A DNA stretch of 64,000 bases. Source: Vampirovibrionales bacterium. GTDB lineage: Bacteria; Cyanobacteriota; Vampirovibrionia; Vampirovibrionales; Vampirovibrionaceae. The notes under the pieces are model-generated. The model was not told the origin of the DNA. It made no database searches and saw nothing but the letters and a program-made list of their open reading frames with translations. Shown in pieces: positions 51,529-60,929 of the stretch; the first letter of the stretch is position 1, and each line of letters starts with the position of its first letter. The stretch covers positions 1 to 64,000 of the forward strand of contig JARXAD010000012.1 in NCBI GenBank assembly GCA_029866025.1. The letters run 5' to 3'. The position numbers and the translations under genes are program-made.

Positions 51529-51580
51529 GAGAAAAAACTCCAAGTGTCCTTCTGGACGTTTGATTAAAAATTAAACAATC

Positions 51581-52438
51581 TTAGCTTTCCATCGATTCTG
51601 CTGCTGGGGTGTTATCAACAGATGGTTCGGCAGTAGATGCAGCTTCAGTACGCGTTGTTACAGGACCACTACGACGGGTTTTGCCACGACGGCCTTCATT
51701 ACCGCCACGTCCGCCACTTTGATCCGAGCCACCACGCAAGCCACCTTGAGGACCATCATTACGACCACCACCCACACGGGCTTTAATGTTGGCTTCTGGT
51801 TTTTGACCGGGGAGCACTTCGCCCTTACAAATCCAAACCTTAACCCCTATGATACCAAACACGGTCTTTGCTTCACAAAAACCGTAATCAATATCTGCAC
51901 GGAAGGTGTGAAGAGGCACAGTGCCATCTTTCATATCTTCGGTACGTGCAATTTCAGCACCACCCAAACGACCGGACACAGAGATTTTAATCCCTTTAAT
52001 GCCAGCGCGCTGGGCACGTTGAATGGATTGCTTCATGGCGCGGCGGAAAGTGACACGACGCTCTAACTGTTGGGCAATGGACTCCGCCACCAGTTGAGCT
52101 TCAGCATCAATTTTATCGACTTCCAAAACATCCAATTGAATATCGGAATGGCCCACCACTTTCGCCAGCTGCTTACGCAGGGTATCGAGACCTTGGCCCC
52201 CGCGACCCACCACAATGCCGGGACGCCCCGTAATAATACGAAGAATCAATTTTTTGGCCTTGCGGTCAATTTCCACACGACTAATGGCCGCAGCCTTCAA
52301 GGTGGAGTGAATAAACTTGCGAATGGAATCGTCTTCTTTCACATACAAAGCAAAATCAGCAGGGCTCGCAAACCAGTTACTCTGCCATCCGTAAATGACC
52401 TTGAGGCGGATTGATTTAGGGTGAACTTTTTGTCCCAC
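51581..52438 (-). CDS. rpsC: 30S ribosomal protein S3 with an extended tail
   Basis: This 285-residue protein has the opening MGQKVHPKSIRLKVIYGW, a KH type II domain (LILRIITGRPGIVVGRGGQGLDTLRKQL, about 66-93) and a C-terminal domain with GAEIARTEDMKDGTVPLHTFRADIDYGFCEA. S3 lies at the mRNA entry. The last 65 residues form a Gly/Arg-rich and acidic tail (GGGRNDGPQGGLRGGSDQS, then RRSGP) longer than in most bacteria. Confidence 0.97.
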   Translation of the reverse strand: MGQKVHPKSIRLKVIYGWQSNWFASPADFALYVKEDDSIRKFIHSTLKAAAISRVEIDRKAKKLILRIITGRPGIVVGRGGQGLDTLRKQLAKVVGHSDIQLDVLEVDKIDAEAQLVAESIAQQLERRVTFRRAMKQSIQRAQRAGIKGIKISVSGRLGGAEIARTEDMKDGTVPLHTFRADIDYGFCEAKTVFGIIGVKVWICKGEVLPGQKPEANIKARVGGGRNDGPQGGLRGGSDQSGGRGGNEGRRGKTRRSGPVTTRTEAASTAEPSVDNTPAAESMES

Positions 52439-52501
52439 AAGAAACTCCTGAATGCTGCAAAGAAGAAGACTTAAACAATAAAACCAAAGCGAAAACTGAA
52501 A

Positions 52502-52879
52502 TTACCCTTTAGCCAAGGAGGAGGCAACGGCTACCTTTACCGTCAGGTGAGAGGTACGACGACGACGCTTGTAGATACGACCTTGAGCGCGAGGCTTGAA
52601 ACGAATGAATTTAGAACCGCCGTCGGCAAAAATGCTGCTCACCACCAATTCTTCAGGGCGAACACCGTATTTTACTTTGGCATTATGGATGGCATCAATT
52701 AATTTTTTCAGCACCACTTCGGCGGCGCGGTAGGGCATTAAACGAAGCATTTTATAAGCCTCCACCACTTTTTTGCCGCGGACTTCATTCACGACACGGC
52801 GCAACTTACGGGCCGAGGTCCAAATGTTGCGTTGACGGGCAGACGATTCTTGAAGGGTAGAGGGTGCTGAAGGAGCCAT
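52502..52879 (-). CDS. rplV: 50S ribosomal protein L22
   Basis: This 125-residue protein has RKLRRVVNEVRGKKVVEAYKMLRLMPYRAAEVVLKKLIDAIHNA and the beta-hairpin region GSKFIRFKPRAQGRIYKRRRRTSHLTV that lines the exit tunnel. A disordered Ala/Pro/Ser N-terminus of about 18 residues precedes the first conserved helix. Confidence 0.97.
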   Translation of the reverse strand: MAPSAPSTLQESSARQRNIWTSARKLRRVVNEVRGKKVVEAYKMLRLMPYRAAEVVLKKLIDAIHNAKVKYGVRPEELVVSSIFADGGSKFIRFKPRAQGRIYKRRRRTSHLTVKVAVASSLAKG

Positions 52880-52978
52880 AATCTAAAAAACCTACAAAGG
52901 AACAAGTGAATAAATTGAAGGGCTAGACATTGTGACAGAAAAACAAATAGGTTGCAAAAGGATAAGCAATTAGTGTTT

Positions 52979-53257
52979 CTAACGTTTTGCTTTTTTATCA
53001 CTACCAGCGTGACCACGGAAATAACGAGTGGGTGCGAATTCACCCAGTTTATGACTAATCATTTGTTCAGTAACGTACACAGGCACATGTTTTTTGCCAT
53101 TATGAACAGCAATGGTATGGCCCACCATATCTGGAATAATCATGGATCGACGCGACCACGTTTTGATCACCTTTTTCTCACCGGCAGCATTCATCGCATT
53201 CACCTTTTTTTGAAGGTGGTCATCCACGAAAGGGCCTTTTTTTAGAGAGCGAGGCAT
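52979..53257 (-). CDS. rpsS: 30S ribosomal protein S19
   Basis: This 92-residue protein starts [19 protein letters not shown] and has [52 protein letters not shown], the family signature. It contacts 16S in the head of the small subunit. Its order next to rplB and rplV is standard. Confidence 0.97.
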   Translation of the reverse strand: MPRSLKKGPFVDDHLQKKVNAMNAAGEKKVIKTWSRRSMIIPDMVGHTIAVHNGKKHVPVYVTEQMISHKLGEFAPTRYFRGHAGSDKKAKR

Positions 53258-53315
53258 ACTATAAAATCCTTAGAAATAAAGTAGAAACAAAAAGTCATAT
53301 GATAAGCGCGAAGGC

Positions 53316-54146
53316 CTATTTACGACGACGTACAATATATTTACTGGTAGGGTTATTTTTGTTACGTGTTTTGTAGCCCAAGGTTGGCTTACCCCAAGGA
53401 GTTACAGGAGAAGGGCGACCAATAGGGGCACGGCCTTCACCACCACCATGAGGGTGATCCACAGGGTTCATCACCGAACCACGAACGGTAGGACGGACGC
53501 CCATCCAGCGCTTACGGCCAGCTTTACCAATCTTTACGTTTTTTAATTCGGCCTGGCCCAGCACACCAATGGTAGCCATACAGTTCTGGTGCACCATACG
53601 CATTTCACTGCTTGGTAAGCGCAAAGTGACATAATCACCTTCTTTCGCAATCAGCTGGGCGCTGGTGCCTGCAGAACGAACCATTTGGCCGCCGCGACCT
53701 TGCTTCAATTCAATGTTGTGCACCGACAAACCCAAAGGGATTTTGCCCAAAGGAATAGCATTACCCAAGGAAGGCTCTGCATCTGGGCTGCTTAAAATTT
53801 TATCGCCAACCTTCAAGCCTTCAGCATAAAGAATATAGCGCTTTTCGCCATCGTCATAGTTAACAAGGCAAATCAGTACGTTGCGGTTGGGATCATATTC
53901 AATGGTAGCAATGGTGCCAATGATGCCCACTTTATTCCGCTTGAAATCAATGATGCGATACGCTTGTTTATGCCCACCACCTTGGTGACGAACCGTAATG
54001 CGCCCATTGTTATTACGGCCCGAATGTTTTTTCTTTTTAACCAACAATCTCTTGCAAGGCGAATCACTCGTGATTAACGACTTACGGTCCATACGGCTCA
54101 TACCGCGCTGGCCGGGTGATGTGGGTTTTAAAACTTGAATAGCCAT
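53316..54146 (-). CDS. rplB: 50S ribosomal protein L2
   Basis: This 276-residue protein has [23 protein letters not shown], the ALPLGxIPxGxxVHNIE-like [41 protein letters not shown], and [33 protein letters not shown]. The His in HPHGGGEGR is near the peptidyl transferase. It is an essential 23S-binding assembly protein and is of normal length. Confidence 0.98.
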   Translation of the reverse strand: MAIQVLKPTSPGQRGMSRMDRKSLITSDSPCKRLLVKKKKHSGRNNNGRITVRHQGGGHKQAYRIIDFKRNKVGIIGTIATIEYDPNRNVLICLVNYDDGEKRYILYAEGLKVGDKILSSPDAEPSLGNAIPLGKIPLGLSVHNIELKQGRGGQMVRSAGTSAQLIAKEGDYVTLRLPSSEMRMVHQNCMATIGVLGQAELKNVKIGKAGRKRWMGVRPTVRGSVMNPVDHPHGGGEGRAPIGRPSPVTPWGKPTLGYKTRNKNNPTSKYIVRRRK

Positions 54147-54186
54147 AAGAGAACACCTTAACTAGGAAAATGATTGATGGATTAAC

Positions 54187-54477
54187 TTAAGCAGATGCGA
54201 ACAATTCAATAGGCTCGCCCACAACAGTGAAGATTGCTTTTTTACCAGCATTCACAGTTCCGGAGAACCGGCCGACACGTTTTTTGTACGCAGGCACCAC
54301 AATGGTGCGAATCGAAACAACCTTGCGGCCATCAAACAGTTCTTCAAAAGCTTTTTTCAATTCAGTCTTAGTCGCCGAAGGGTTTACTTCAAACACATAA
54401 GAGCCAGTCTCGGCCATGACAGCCGTTTTTTCAGTAACCATAGGACGTTTAATGAGTTCGTATAACTTAAGAGCCAT
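54187..54477 (-). CDS. rplW: 50S ribosomal protein L23
   Basis: This 96-residue protein has LIKRPMVTEKTAVMAETGSYVFEVNPSATKTELKKAFEELFDGRKVVSIRTIVVPAYKKRVGRFSG, the standard L23 sequence. L23 lies at the tunnel exit and binds trigger factor and SRP. It is the usual gene between rplD and rplB. Confidence 0.96.
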   Translation of the reverse strand: MALKLYELIKRPMVTEKTAVMAETGSYVFEVNPSATKTELKKAFEELFDGRKVVSIRTIVVPAYKKRVGRFSGTVNAGKKAIFTVVGEPIELFASA

Positions 54478-54522
54478 GACCTAAAACCTTTGAATAGAAC
54501 TGGGGAAATCGAAGAATAAAAA

Positions 54523-55179
54523 TTAAGCTGATTGCTTGGGCATCAGGCGGGTTTGAATCTCAGTAAGGGCCTGCTGCGAAATTACGATGACGTCCGCGTG
54601 TAACAACGCATGAATAGAAAGCAACGAGGGGGTTTGCAGAGTTACATTGGCAACATTGCGTGAGGCCAACAGCAAGGAAGCCGACTCACCTTGAGCTGTA
54701 ATTAGCAGAACATTGGAACTAGCAACGCCAGCGGACTTTAAAAAACCAGTAACAGCAGCAGTTTTAGCTTCTGAAATAAAGGAGAAAGAGTCTACAACCT
54801 TCACCTTGGAAGGATCGGAAGTTAAAGCAGCCCACAATGCACGCTGCCGCATTTGGCGAGGAATACTTTTACCAAAATCACGTGGCTTAGGACCAAAGGT
54901 TACACCACCACCCTTCCATAAGGGAGAACGGATACTACCGGCGCGGGCACGACCGGTGCCTTTTTGCTTCCAAGGCTTACGGCCACCACCGCGTACTTCA
55001 GAACGGGTTTGAGCCGAAGCATTGCCTTGCTGTAACTGAGACAGTTCTTGGACCAAGGCCTGATGCACTAACGCAGCAGCTGACTCAGGCGCGGCAAGCA
55101 CCCAATCACAGGTGAGTGTACCGTCAACAGTGCCTTTGGAAGTAAGTTTTTCCAATGTGAGTGATGTGAGTTGAGACAT
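54523..55179 (-). CDS. rplD: 50S ribosomal protein L4
   Basis: This protein of about 218 residues from the ATG MSQLTSL has the conserved loop TRSEVRGGGRKPWKQKGTGRARAGSIRSPLWKGGG that reaches into the tunnel, then FGPKPRDFGKSIPRQMRQRAL. L4 in E. coli represses its own operon, which is possible here too. A TTG three codons upstream of the chosen ATG cannot be excluded; the exact edge may be off by one base. Confidence 0.96.
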   Translation of the reverse strand: MSQLTSLTLEKLTSKGTVDGTLTCDWVLAAPESAAALVHQALVQELSQLQQGNASAQTRSEVRGGGRKPWKQKGTGRARAGSIRSPLWKGGGVTFGPKPRDFGKSIPRQMRQRALWAALTSDPSKVKVVDSFSFISEAKTAAVTGFLKSAGVASSNVLLITAQGESASLLLASRNVANVTLQTPSLLSIHALLHADVIVISQQALTEIQTRLMPKQSA

Positions 55180-55221
55180 GATTAACAATCCAAATAACGG
55201 GCTTCAAAAATGAGTGTGTAA

Positions 55222-55887
55222 TTAACTAACCTTTAGCTTCACGCCCGGTTTCGCGTGATAAGAAACCGTCAAGTAACCACCTTCAACACCAGGAACAGTC
55301 CCTTTTATAAGGAGGACTGATTTTTCGGGCAATACACCCACAATTTCAAGACCCACGGTCGTAACGGTTTCATTACCCATACGACCAGCCATTTTCTTAC
55401 CTTTTAAGACACGGCCAGGAGTGGTACCGGCGCCAATAGAGCCAGGCAAACGGTGTGATTTTGATCCGTGAGACATGGGGCCACGGGCAAAGTGCCAACG
55501 CTTGGTTGCACCTTGGAAACCTTTACCGATGGATTGACCCGTCACTTTCACCTTCTCACCCTTTTCAAAGGGAAGGTTGGATTCGGCGAGGCTAAAGGAT
55601 TGACCCACTGTAAAAGCGGCCGAATCCACCACACGGAACTCTTGTAGCTTACGCATCAAAGGAAGGTTATTTTTAGTGAGATGACCCTGCTCTGGACGGG
55701 AGACATGCTTGGCTTTAGCCGACACATAGCCGACCTGAACAGCATTGTAACCATCGGTAGCGGCACACTTTACTTGGGTTACCGTCATCGGCAACACTTC
55801 AACAACCGTTACAGGAATGGCGTCACCAGTCTTTTCGTCAAATATTTGAGTCATACCCCGTTTTAGGGCCACACATCCGGGCAACAT
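55222..55887 (-). CDS. rplC: 50S ribosomal protein L3
   Basis: This 221-residue protein has ALKRGMTQIFDEKTGDAIPVTVVEV, the glycine-rich SIGKGFQGATKRWHFARGPMSHGSKSHRLPGSIGAGTTPGRVLKGKKMAGRMGNETVTT loop near the peptidyl transferase, and the C-terminal LIKGTVPGVEGGYL. It is an early 23S-binding protein and starts the usual gene order after rpsJ. Confidence 0.97.
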   Translation of the reverse strand: MLPGCVALKRGMTQIFDEKTGDAIPVTVVEVLPMTVTQVKCAATDGYNAVQVGYVSAKAKHVSRPEQGHLTKNNLPLMRKLQEFRVVDSAAFTVGQSFSLAESNLPFEKGEKVKVTGQSIGKGFQGATKRWHFARGPMSHGSKSHRLPGSIGAGTTPGRVLKGKKMAGRMGNETVTTVGLEIVGVLPEKSVLLIKGTVPGVEGGYLTVSYHAKPGVKLKVS

Positions 55888-56012
55888 GTTTTAAACCTTG
55901 TCAAGCACGTGAGTAATAAAAACCAGACTGTTTTCTTCTTAGAAAAACCAGAAGAAATACAACTGGGGAAAGAAAATGATTGAGGGACTATTAGAGAAGG
56001 AGGGTGAGTATC

Positions 56013-56387
56013 CTACAAGCGAACCTGAATATCAACCCCAGCTGGCAAGTCTAGCTTGCTTAGCAGCCCTGCAAACTCCGGGCCAGGGTTGTGGATATCA
56101 ATCAGACGCTTGTGGGTCAAGAATTGGAAGTGCTCGCGCGAACTTTTATTAACGTGGGGCGAACGCAAGACACAAAACACCTGACGACGGGTTGGAAGGG
56201 GAATCGGCCCCACCACCTGAGCCTTCGAGTTTTTGGCCACATCCACGATTTTCTCGGCAGAAATATCCACCAAACGATGATCGTAGGACTGAAGTTTAAT
56301 CCGTACCCGGTTAGCAACTGCGCTCCGGGTGGATTTTGCCTTCAAAGGCTCGGCTTTTTTACTCGTTGATTCAGAAGGGGAGGCCAT
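56013..56387 (-). CDS. rpsJ: 30S ribosomal protein S10
   Basis: This 124-residue protein has the S10 core RVRIKLQSYDHRLVDISAEKIVDVAKNSKAQVVGPIPLPTRRQVFCVLRSPHVNKSSREHFQFLTHKRLIDI. It has an N-terminal extension of about 22 residues (Ser, Lys, Ala-rich) before the core. In the usual version the protein begins at the RIR motif, so the start could be further in, but no internal ATG with an RBS is obvious. Confidence 0.96.
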   Translation of the reverse strand: MASPSESTSKKAEPLKAKSTRSAVANRVRIKLQSYDHRLVDISAEKIVDVAKNSKAQVVGPIPLPTRRQVFCVLRSPHVNKSSREHFQFLTHKRLIDIHNPGPEFAGLLSKLDLPAGVDIQVRL

Positions 56388-56434
56388 AATGATTCCATTT
56401 CCTTAATTAGTGATTTGAAAAATGAGGAGTTGAA

Positions 56435-57649
56435 TTATTCAACAATCGTGTCGACAACGCCAGCACCAATGGTACGGCCACCTTCACGAATAGCGAAACG
56501 CATTCCCTGCTCAATGGCAACAGGGTAGATGAGCTCCACTTCCATAACGACGTTATCACCAGGCATCACCATCTCCATGCCATCTGGCAATTTGATGGTA
56601 CCCGTCACATCGGTGGTACGCACGTAGAACTGAGGACGATAGTTATCGAAGAACGGCGTGTGACGACCACCTTCGTCTTTTGTTAATACGTACACGTTGG
56701 CTTTAAATTTGGTGTGAGGCTTAATGGCGCCAGGCTTACACAACACCATGCCACGTTGAACGTCTTCTTTACCGATACCACGGATGAGCACACCCACGTT
56801 ATCGCCAGCGAGACCTTCATCGAGCAATTTGCGGAACATTTCCACACCCGTACAAGTTGATTTACGAGTATCGACCAAGCCGACGATTTCGACTTCATCA
56901 CCCACTTTAAGACGACCACGCTCGATACGGCCCGTTACAACGGTACCGCGACCGGTAATGGTGAACACGTCTTCAATAGGCATCAAGAAAGCTTGATCCA
57001 GGGCACGCTCGGGAGTTGGGATGGCCTCATCGACGGCATCCATCAATTCCCAAATTTTATCCACCCAAGGATCTTCACCACGCTTGGTGTCACTGTTGGC
57101 AATCATTTTTTCCAAGGCTTTAAGGGCAGAGCCTTTAATGATTTTGATGTTATCGCCATCAAAATCGTATTGGCTCAGCAGTTCGCGGGTTTCCATTTCA
57201 ACCAGCTCAACCAACTCTTCATCATCCACCATGTCGCACTTGTTGAGGAAGATGACCAGCTGGGGCACACCCACCTGACGGGCAAGCAAGATATGCTCAC
57301 GGGTCTGAGGCATAGGGCCATCAGTGGCGGCAATTACCAAGATACCGCCATCCATTTGGGCAGCACCGGTAATCATGTTTTTTACGTAGTCGGCGTGACC
57401 AGGGCAATCCACGTGGGCGTAGTGACGAGATTCCGTCTCATACTCTACGTGAGCGGTGGCAATGGTAATACCACGGGCTTTTTCTTCAGGAGCCGCATCA
57501 ATCGAGTCAAAATCCCGTTTTTTGGCCAAGCCAGAGCCAGCCAAAACCGCCGTAATACAGGCAGTCAGCGTGGTTTTGCCGTGGTCAACGTGACCGATGG
57601 TTCCAATGTTTACGTGCGGTTTATTCCGCTCAAACTTTTCGCGCGCCAT
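56435..57649 (-). CDS. tuf: Translation elongation factor Tu
   Basis: EF-Tu carries aminoacyl-tRNA to the ribosome. This 404-residue protein has GTP motifs [10 protein letters not shown] (19-28), [21 protein letters not shown] and [10 protein letters not shown], then domain 2 ([22 protein letters not shown]) and domain 3. The length is about 10 residues more than in E. coli because of an insert near residues 185-195 ([13 protein letters not shown]), as in Cyanobacteria. It is the first gene of the run tuf-rpsJ-rplC...; fusA, rpsG and rpsL of the str operon are not upstream here. Confidence 0.98.
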   Translation of the reverse strand: MAREKFERNKPHVNIGTIGHVDHGKTTLTACITAVLAGSGLAKKRDFDSIDAAPEEKARGITIATAHVEYETESRHYAHVDCPGHADYVKNMITGAAQMDGGILVIAATDGPMPQTREHILLARQVGVPQLVIFLNKCDMVDDEELVELVEMETRELLSQYDFDGDNIKIIKGSALKALEKMIANSDTKRGEDPWVDKIWELMDAVDEAIPTPERALDQAFLMPIEDVFTITGRGTVVTGRIERGRLKVGDEVEIVGLVDTRKSTCTGVEMFRKLLDEGLAGDNVGVLIRGIGKEDVQRGMVLCKPGAIKPHTKFKANVYVLTKDEGGRHTPFFDNYRPQFYVRTTDVTGTIKLPDGMEMVMPGDNVVMEVELIYPVAIEQGMRFAIREGGRTIGAGVVDTIVE

Positions 57650-57913
57650 GGCGTCTTTTCTCCTATGCGGGTAACAACGCTGAATGTAACTGAATCAACT
57701 GCCTGACAGCAACTGTTGCCAAGGATCTCATCCTATGCCATCGTTTTTTAAGCCTAAAAACTAGGCTTTTAAAGCGGGTGAAGAAGAGGCCCGAAAACCT
57801 TTGTGACAGGTGACTAATAGGTGTAACCGAAGCGACACTCAAAATCAAGCCTCTCCCCCTTACTTTTTTAGAGAGCTCTCATCCCTCACCACTCAAGCCA
57901 ACCCTTTCTATCA
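57650..57913. other. tuf upstream region
   Basis: This 264-base gap lies between rluD and tuf and should hold the promoter of the long ribosomal operon. It is AT-rich in part and has no gene. Confidence 0.4.
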
Positions 57914-58921
57914 CTAGCCATTAAAGCGCAGAGATAATTGTTCCCATACTGAAGCAATACGAGGGTCCATGGGCTCGGAAAAAATCATGGATTTTTGGCT
58001 GATTGGGTGAACAAATTGTAACGTAACGGCTTGCAAGCACTGGCCATGGGTTTCAATACGCCACGAACGCTCCAATCCTCGTCCATAGATAGGATCCCCA
58101 AAGATAGGGAATTTTCGGTACGCCGCATGCACCCGTATTTGATGGGTTCGCCCTGTCTCCAACCTAAAATGAACCTTGGCAACACGGTCTCCCAGTGTTT
58201 CTAACACTTCCCAATGGGTAATAGCCTCTCGTCCGCGCCCCTCCACCATCATGGTGTCTCGCTTATCAGGGTTTCGGCCAATGGGGGCTGTAATCATGCC
58301 ACTGGGATGAGGAGGAACCCCATCCGTAATGGCCATGTATTGACGCTTAGCTGTTCTGGCTTGCAATTGTTCAGAAAGAGCACGATGCACGGCATTCGTT
58401 TTAGCCACCATAAGCAATCCCGTGGTGTCTCTGTCCAAGCGGTGAACAATTCCTGGACGAATAGGGCCATTTTCGCTGGAAAGTTGCTGCTGACAGTGAT
58501 GCAACAAAGCATTCACCAATGTCCCCGTCACTTCACTACCCGCCGGATGGGTCAACATCCCTGCCGGCTTGTGAACCACTAATAAATATTCATCTTCATA
58601 CACAACCGTTAGCGGAATCGCTTCTGCCGCAAGGGTCATAGCATCAATGGGTGGAACCGTTACCACCACTAAGTGGCCTGCCTCTAAGCGAGTGGATGAT
58701 TTTTTGGCCATCTGACCGTTAATGGTGACCAGACCTTTATCAATCCAGGTTTGAATGGATTCTCGCGAAGCCGTTTCATTCATCAGGCCTGCCAACCAAC
58801 GGTCCAGTCGCTGGCCTTCGCCCGATTCTTCCACCGTAAAGCGTTCACCGAAGTCATCGGGCTCGTCGCCATCCAACAGTGTATCGATAGAAAGGTTCGC
58901 AGGTTGCAAGGTATCACTCAT
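57914..58921 (-). CDS. rluD: RluA family pseudouridine synthase (RluD-like)
   Basis: This 335-residue protein has an N-terminal S4 domain (about 28-90; RLDRWLAGLMNETASRESIQTWIDKGLVTING) and a RluA catalytic core: VVHKPAGMLTHPAG, the signature IVHRLDRDTTGLLMVAKT with the catalytic Asp (about 160-177), and RTHQIRVHA. RluD modifies U1911, U1915 and U1917 of 23S rRNA in helix 69. It overlaps the lspA stop (ATGA), as in many bacteria where the pair lspA-rluD is conserved. Confidence 0.94.
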   Translation of the reverse strand: MSDTLQPANLSIDTLLDGDEPDDFGERFTVEESGEGQRLDRWLAGLMNETASRESIQTWIDKGLVTINGQMAKKSSTRLEAGHLVVVTVPPIDAMTLAAEAIPLTVVYEDEYLLVVHKPAGMLTHPAGSEVTGTLVNALLHHCQQQLSSENGPIRPGIVHRLDRDTTGLLMVAKTNAVHRALSEQLQARTAKRQYMAITDGVPPHPSGMITAPIGRNPDKRDTMMVEGRGREAITHWEVLETLGDRVAKVHFRLETGRTHQIRVHAAYRKFPIFGDPIYGRGLERSWRIETHGQCLQAVTLQFVHPISQKSMIFSEPMDPRIASVWEQLSLRFNG

Positions 58922-59493
58922 GACGTTGGCAGCGACGTTGAAGAACTTTTAGACTGGGTAACCATTAGCTGATAGAGCAAACCCACCACCCCAACACACA
59001 CTAGCACATCGGCCCCATTGAACACGGGGTATTGAATGGCCATTACATCAATAAAATCCACCACGGCCCCTCGTACCCATCGGTCATACCCATTGCTAAG
59101 GGCGCCCGCCGACAAACACGACAAAAAAGCCCAGTGTGGATTAAAGCCTAATGGTGATTGCTTAGACAACGTTTTCCATGCGTACAAAAGCAGCCCTAAG
59201 GTTAGCAATGACGAAGCCCAAAGAGCTGCCTGCGGCCATGCCCTTAGCAGACCAAAGGCCACACCTGTATTCCAGGTTAGATGAAGCTGAAAGACCTTCG
59301 GCACAACTACAACCGGATCTACTAAGGTTTGAATGGCCCATGCTTTTAGACGCTGGTCCAGCAACAACAATACGGCGGTCGTCACCACCCAAGCCGATCG
59401 GTCTATGGAGGCATTGGGCCCTACCAAGCACCGCAGCGGGCACCCTCCTGTGGGAACAAGTGGCTCTGAGGCGTGTGACGATGGCGATTCCAT
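58918..59493 (-). CDS. lspA: Prolipoprotein signal peptidase (signal peptidase II)
   Basis: LspA cleaves the signal peptide of lipoproteins. This 191-residue protein has four hydrophobic segments and the conserved LTWNTGVAFGLL, ALSNGYDRWVRGAVVDFIDV and FNGADV, with the two catalytic Asp residues in YDR and GAD. The usual GGxxGN before the first Asp is SAGALSN here. The first 30 residues are a less conserved tail. The start of rluD overlaps its stop. Confidence 0.92.
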   Translation of the reverse strand: MESPSSHASEPLVPTGGCPLRCLVGPNASIDRSAWVVTTAVLLLLDQRLKAWAIQTLVDPVVVVPKVFQLHLTWNTGVAFGLLRAWPQAALWASSLLTLGLLLYAWKTLSKQSPLGFNPHWAFLSCLSAGALSNGYDRWVRGAVVDFIDVMAIQYPVFNGADVLVCVGVVGLLYQLMVTQSKSSSTSLPTS

Positions 59494-59534
59494 AAAGATT
59501 CCATTTAAAAGAAGGGGTCATTCAGATAGTCGCG

Positions 59535-60776
59535 TTATGACGAGGGCAGCTTAACGGGGGCTGGCGTTTGGGGGACTGCCGGTGACGTTTCCAAAGAGGG
59601 AGACACCACGTTGGTAGGAAGTTGCAAATCGACTTTGCCATTGGCAGAGACCTTGACCTGGCTACGAGCCGCAGCCACACCCGCCCCCTTATTCGGAGCC
59701 GAGGAAGCCACATTGACGCGCTTGGTGAGAGTTGCCAAGCCTTCAAAATTCACTACGGGTCGGTTTTGATCGTCTTGACTGATACGGGTAAGTCCTACCG
59801 TAGCCGTAATCAGCTCGTTTTGATCGTGACTGTTGGCCTCAAACACACGTTCCAATTTGCGCGTGGTAAGGGAGCGAAATTTTTCTTCAGGCTTGGCAGG
59901 CGTGCCACTAATCACCTCTTGAGTAATGGAAGCTATGGCCACCACGTCATCGGGCATTTGGCCTGAGAGTTGGGCCGTATAGGTCTGGCCCGAAAATACC
60001 TGATCCGGGGCCGCTAACGACACCGAAATATTGCGCGCCGCACCAAACAAAATGGCTGCCGTTTCGTACAAAGTTCTATCACTGGTAATTTCCCAACTTT
60101 TGCCCACACGGTGCAGGTACAACATGCCGCGCGAACGACTCACCAATTCGCCGTTATCACTGCCCACCAAAGACTTTGGCCCATTGAGAACGTCATCCAC
60201 CAAGGCTTTCGTCGTTGTTTTCTTCTCACCGGCTACGGACTTTGCCGACGGCTTGAGAGCACTTAAACGTGTGGTGGTAGGGATGGTCGACTCGGGCCGG
60301 GCAATGGCATGAACTTCATCTACCGTTTCTACCGTGGCCCAATGACCGTTTAGGCGAATTTCCACCGGCTGAAGCTGGTACTTAATATCGGGGTACAAGG
60401 CCCATGTTTGCTCAATCAGCTGGCGAACTTCACTGAGAGCCAAATTATCGCCACTTACAAAGGCGGGGGAAAAATGAGCCAGCACCCCATCCAGCGAGTG
60501 TTTATTGGAAGCCTCGTTGAGATCCGCAAGCTTTTTAAGCAGGGCCACCACGTCTTTATCAGCAGGCAGTGCGCCCACGACTCTGACCCCATCAGCCGTA
60601 ACGGCAATGGGCTGGCACAAACTGGTGGTTTCACAGGCACTGGTGGGGGCCGGCAGCTTGACCGTCTTGGCCAAGGCTTCCACATTGGCTACAGGGGAAA
60701 CGACCACGCCGATAGCCGCTGCCAGTAGGATGCAACAACGAACAAAGAGCTTATCAACAGATGAGACAAACAGCAT
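59535..60776 (-). CDS. Exported NTF2-like domain protein
   Basis: The start is ATG 60776, with AGGGG upstream (413 residues). It begins with a signal peptide (CCILLAAAIGVVVSPVANVEA, about 13-33). Residues about 75-150 resemble an NTF2/SnoaL-like fold (LADLNEASNKHSLDGVLAHFSPAFVSGDN, ending with HWATVETVDEVHA). A later part (about 240-330) is beta-rich (MLYLHRVGKSWEITSDRTLYE), and the tail is Ala/Pro/Ser rich. It may bind a ligand in the periplasm; the function is unknown. It is alone on its transcript. Confidence 0.7.
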   Translation of the reverse strand: MLFVSSVDKLFVRCCILLAAAIGVVVSPVANVEALAKTVKLPAPTSACETTSLCQPIAVTADGVRVVGALPADKDVVALLKKLADLNEASNKHSLDGVLAHFSPAFVSGDNLALSEVRQLIEQTWALYPDIKYQLQPVEIRLNGHWATVETVDEVHAIARPESTIPTTTRLSALKPSAKSVAGEKKTTTKALVDDVLNGPKSLVGSDNGELVSRSRGMLYLHRVGKSWEITSDRTLYETAAILFGAARNISVSLAAPDQVFSGQTYTAQLSGQMPDDVVAIASITQEVISGTPAKPEEKFRSLTTRKLERVFEANSHDQNELITATVGLTRISQDDQNRPVVNFEGLATLTKRVNVASSAPNKGAGVAAARSQVKVSANGKVDLQLPTNVVSPSLETSPAVPQTPAPVKLPSS

Positions 60777-60929
60777 GGCAACCCCTACGCAAAACTCAAT
60801 CAACTGGCACCCGCCGCAGCACGGGCGAGTACGAGGGGTTATTGTAGCATTGTTGGCCGTGTTTGGCGGTATGGCCCCTAGCGGGTCCACAAAAGCAATT
60901 TTCCGGCTTGAAGATCTTTATAAAGGGAT

